Shown here piece by piece: positions 6,513 to 6,970 of a stretch of DNA of 6,970 bases. The stretch is taken from positions 1 through 6,970 of the forward strand of contig CAMCBY010000222.1 of assembly GCA_945873015.1 (NCBI GenBank), given 5' to 3'. The notes under the pieces are model-generated. The model worked only from the letters and a program-made list of their open reading frames with translations. It ran no database searches and was not told the origin of the DNA. Numbering within the stretch: the stretch's first letter is position 1; every line of letters starts with the position of its first letter. Made by a program: the position numbers and the translations under genes. Source of the DNA: Klebsiella pneumoniae (lineage in GTDB: Bacteria > Pseudomonadota > Gammaproteobacteria > Ga0077536).

Positions 6513-6718
6513 TACGGCAAGACGGGGCAGATAAGGGTCAGACGTGCCATGGCTGTGCTCCGGCGCTGCAGAATTCGTGGCCGACCATAAACTTCGAATA
6601 TGACGGAGTGTCGGCTGCGCGCGGCGGTCCGGCTTGGCGTTATTGCGGTGGGTTAATGCAGGGGGAATCTACCGATGGCGTAACCGCATCCGCTCCACAC
6701 TTTGCTCGGCAGCCTGGC

Positions 6719-6738
6719 GCTCGCGCCGACTCGCGAGC
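6719..6738. repeat. Perfect 7-bp inverted repeat (hairpin)
   Basis: GCTCGCG (6719-6725) and CGCGAGC (6732-6738) pair perfectly around a 6-nt loop. No T-run follows on either strand, so it is not a classical terminator. It sits 12 bp from the REP-like pair and may belong to the same repetitive unit. Confidence 0.5.
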
Positions 6739-6750
6739 CCTCCTTATAGC

Positions 6751-6817
6751 GTGCGAATGAATTCGTACCTACATCCGGCCGTCGTTGCCCCGCAGGTGCG
6801 AATTTATTCGCCCCTGC
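6751..6817. repeat. REP-like inverted pair (REPIN-like element)
   Basis: There are two 22-nt elements in opposite orientation with a 19-nt spacer. Unit A reads on the minus strand from 6772 to 6751: GTAG, then arms GTACGAAT and ATTCGCAC with a 2-nt loop. Unit B reads on the plus strand from 6792 to 6813: GCAG, then arms GTGCGAAT and ATTCGCCC with a 2-nt loop. The units agree at 18 of 22 positions. A GTAG-type tetranucleotide before a palindrome, in inverted pairs, is the REP/REPIN design spread by RAYT transposases. Unit B's GCAG also pairs with CTGC at 6814-6817. Neither hairpin has a T-run. Confidence 0.62.
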
Positions 6818-6830
6818 AATCACGCAGAGC

Positions 6831-6970
6831 TCAGGCGCGGCCACCGCCACGCCGCAAGAACAGCAAAGCAACACCGGCCAGGGCCAGCGAACTCGGCTCC
6901 GGCACATTGGTGGGTGTCGTTGCCAGCGGCGCGGCGACCAGTGCCAGGGTCGGCGTTGAACTGACACACA
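6831..6970 (-). CDS. C-terminal end of a PEP-CTERM sorting-domain protein (partial)
   Basis: The last 45 codons and the TGA stop (6833-6831) of a minus-strand gene are in the window, and the rest lies beyond the right edge. The tail has the full PEP-CTERM plan: a Pro/Thr/Ala-rich linker, VPEPSS (residues 22-27 of the fragment), a hydrophobic stretch LALAGVALLFL and the basic end RRGGGRA. Such proteins are exported by Sec and processed at the inner membrane by exosortase, usually in bacteria that make exopolysaccharide. The function of the missing body cannot be told. It has no evident link to the lipid genes. Confidence 0.87.
   Translation of the reverse strand, partial: CVSSTPTLALVAAPLATTPTNVPEPSSLALAGVALLFLRRGGGRA

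Larger units (their letters stand above)
6513..6830. other. Non-coding region with palindromes
   Basis: This stretch of 318 bp lies upstream of the glycosyltransferase gene and downstream of the PEP-CTERM gene. It holds three hairpins (listed separately). It should also contain the glycosyltransferase promoter, but I see no convincing -35/-10 pair. One CCGTCAT (minus strand, 6606-6600) matches a PhoB half-site at 6 of 7 bases but has no good partner 11 nt away. An AAGGAGG on the minus strand (6747-6741) has no start codon after it. No credible gene is present. Confidence 0.6.

Noticed and set aside
6514..6537. CTGACCC/CTGCCCC at 11-nt spacing upstream of the glycosyltransferase as a Pho box
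   Set aside because: Only 8 of 14 bases match, with no conserved TCAT core. This is within chance for GC-rich DNA.
6741..6747. AAGGAGG on the minus strand as the start of a small gene
   Set aside because: No start codon follows at usable distance, and the sequence runs into the 6719-6738 hairpin.
6653..6967. Minus-strand open frame of 104 codons at the right end
   Set aside because: It lies in a different frame from the clear PEP-CTERM tail and runs through the palindromic non-coding region. It has no supporting motif.

Overview
The window reads as part of a chromosome of a GC-rich Gram-negative bacterium, most likely a proteobacterium. The support is a betaine-lipid operon, a PlcP-type phosphoesterase, a PEP-CTERM tail and REP-like palindromes. 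No marker gene allows a finer placement. All coding space is explained by six genes plus one fragment. There is no RNA gene, insertion sequence, CRISPR array or phage gene.

Layout. Positions 1-2312 hold a tightly packed minus-strand operon, read right to left. It contains btaA (diacylglycerol 3-amino-3-carboxypropyl transferase, probably starting at CTG), btaB (N-methyltransferase, 1 nt after btaA) and the first 129 codons of a plcP-like metallophosphoesterase that runs off the left edge. Positions 2313-2543 are a divergent control region with a candidate tandem Pho box facing btaA. Positions 2544-5535 hold a two-gene plus-strand operon. Its first gene is a 742-residue membrane protein joining an N-terminal transmembrane helix, a class-III PLP aminotransferase/aminomutase domain and a DUF962/Mpo1-like membrane domain. 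Its second gene is a HAD-family hydrolase. Positions 5469-6512 hold a minus-strand GT4 glycosyltransferase resembling diacylglycerol glycosyltransferases (Agt-like), whose 3' end overlaps the HAD gene by 67 bp. Positions 6513-6830 are non-coding and carry an inverted pair of REP-like hairpins. Positions 6831-6970 hold the C-terminal end of a PEP-CTERM protein.

How the genes fit together. In characterised bacteria PlcP removes head groups from phospholipids during phosphate starvation. The diacylglycerol left behind is converted to the phosphorus-free lipid DGTS by BtaA and BtaB, or glycosylated by Agt-type GT4 enzymes. All of these activities appear here around one divergent promoter region, so the locus looks like a phosphate-saving lipid-renovation island. 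The part not explained by known pathways is the membrane-anchored aminotransferase fusion and its HAD partner. I infer that they add an undescribed step, either making or modifying an amino lipid or salvaging the head groups that PlcP releases. That function is a hypothesis.
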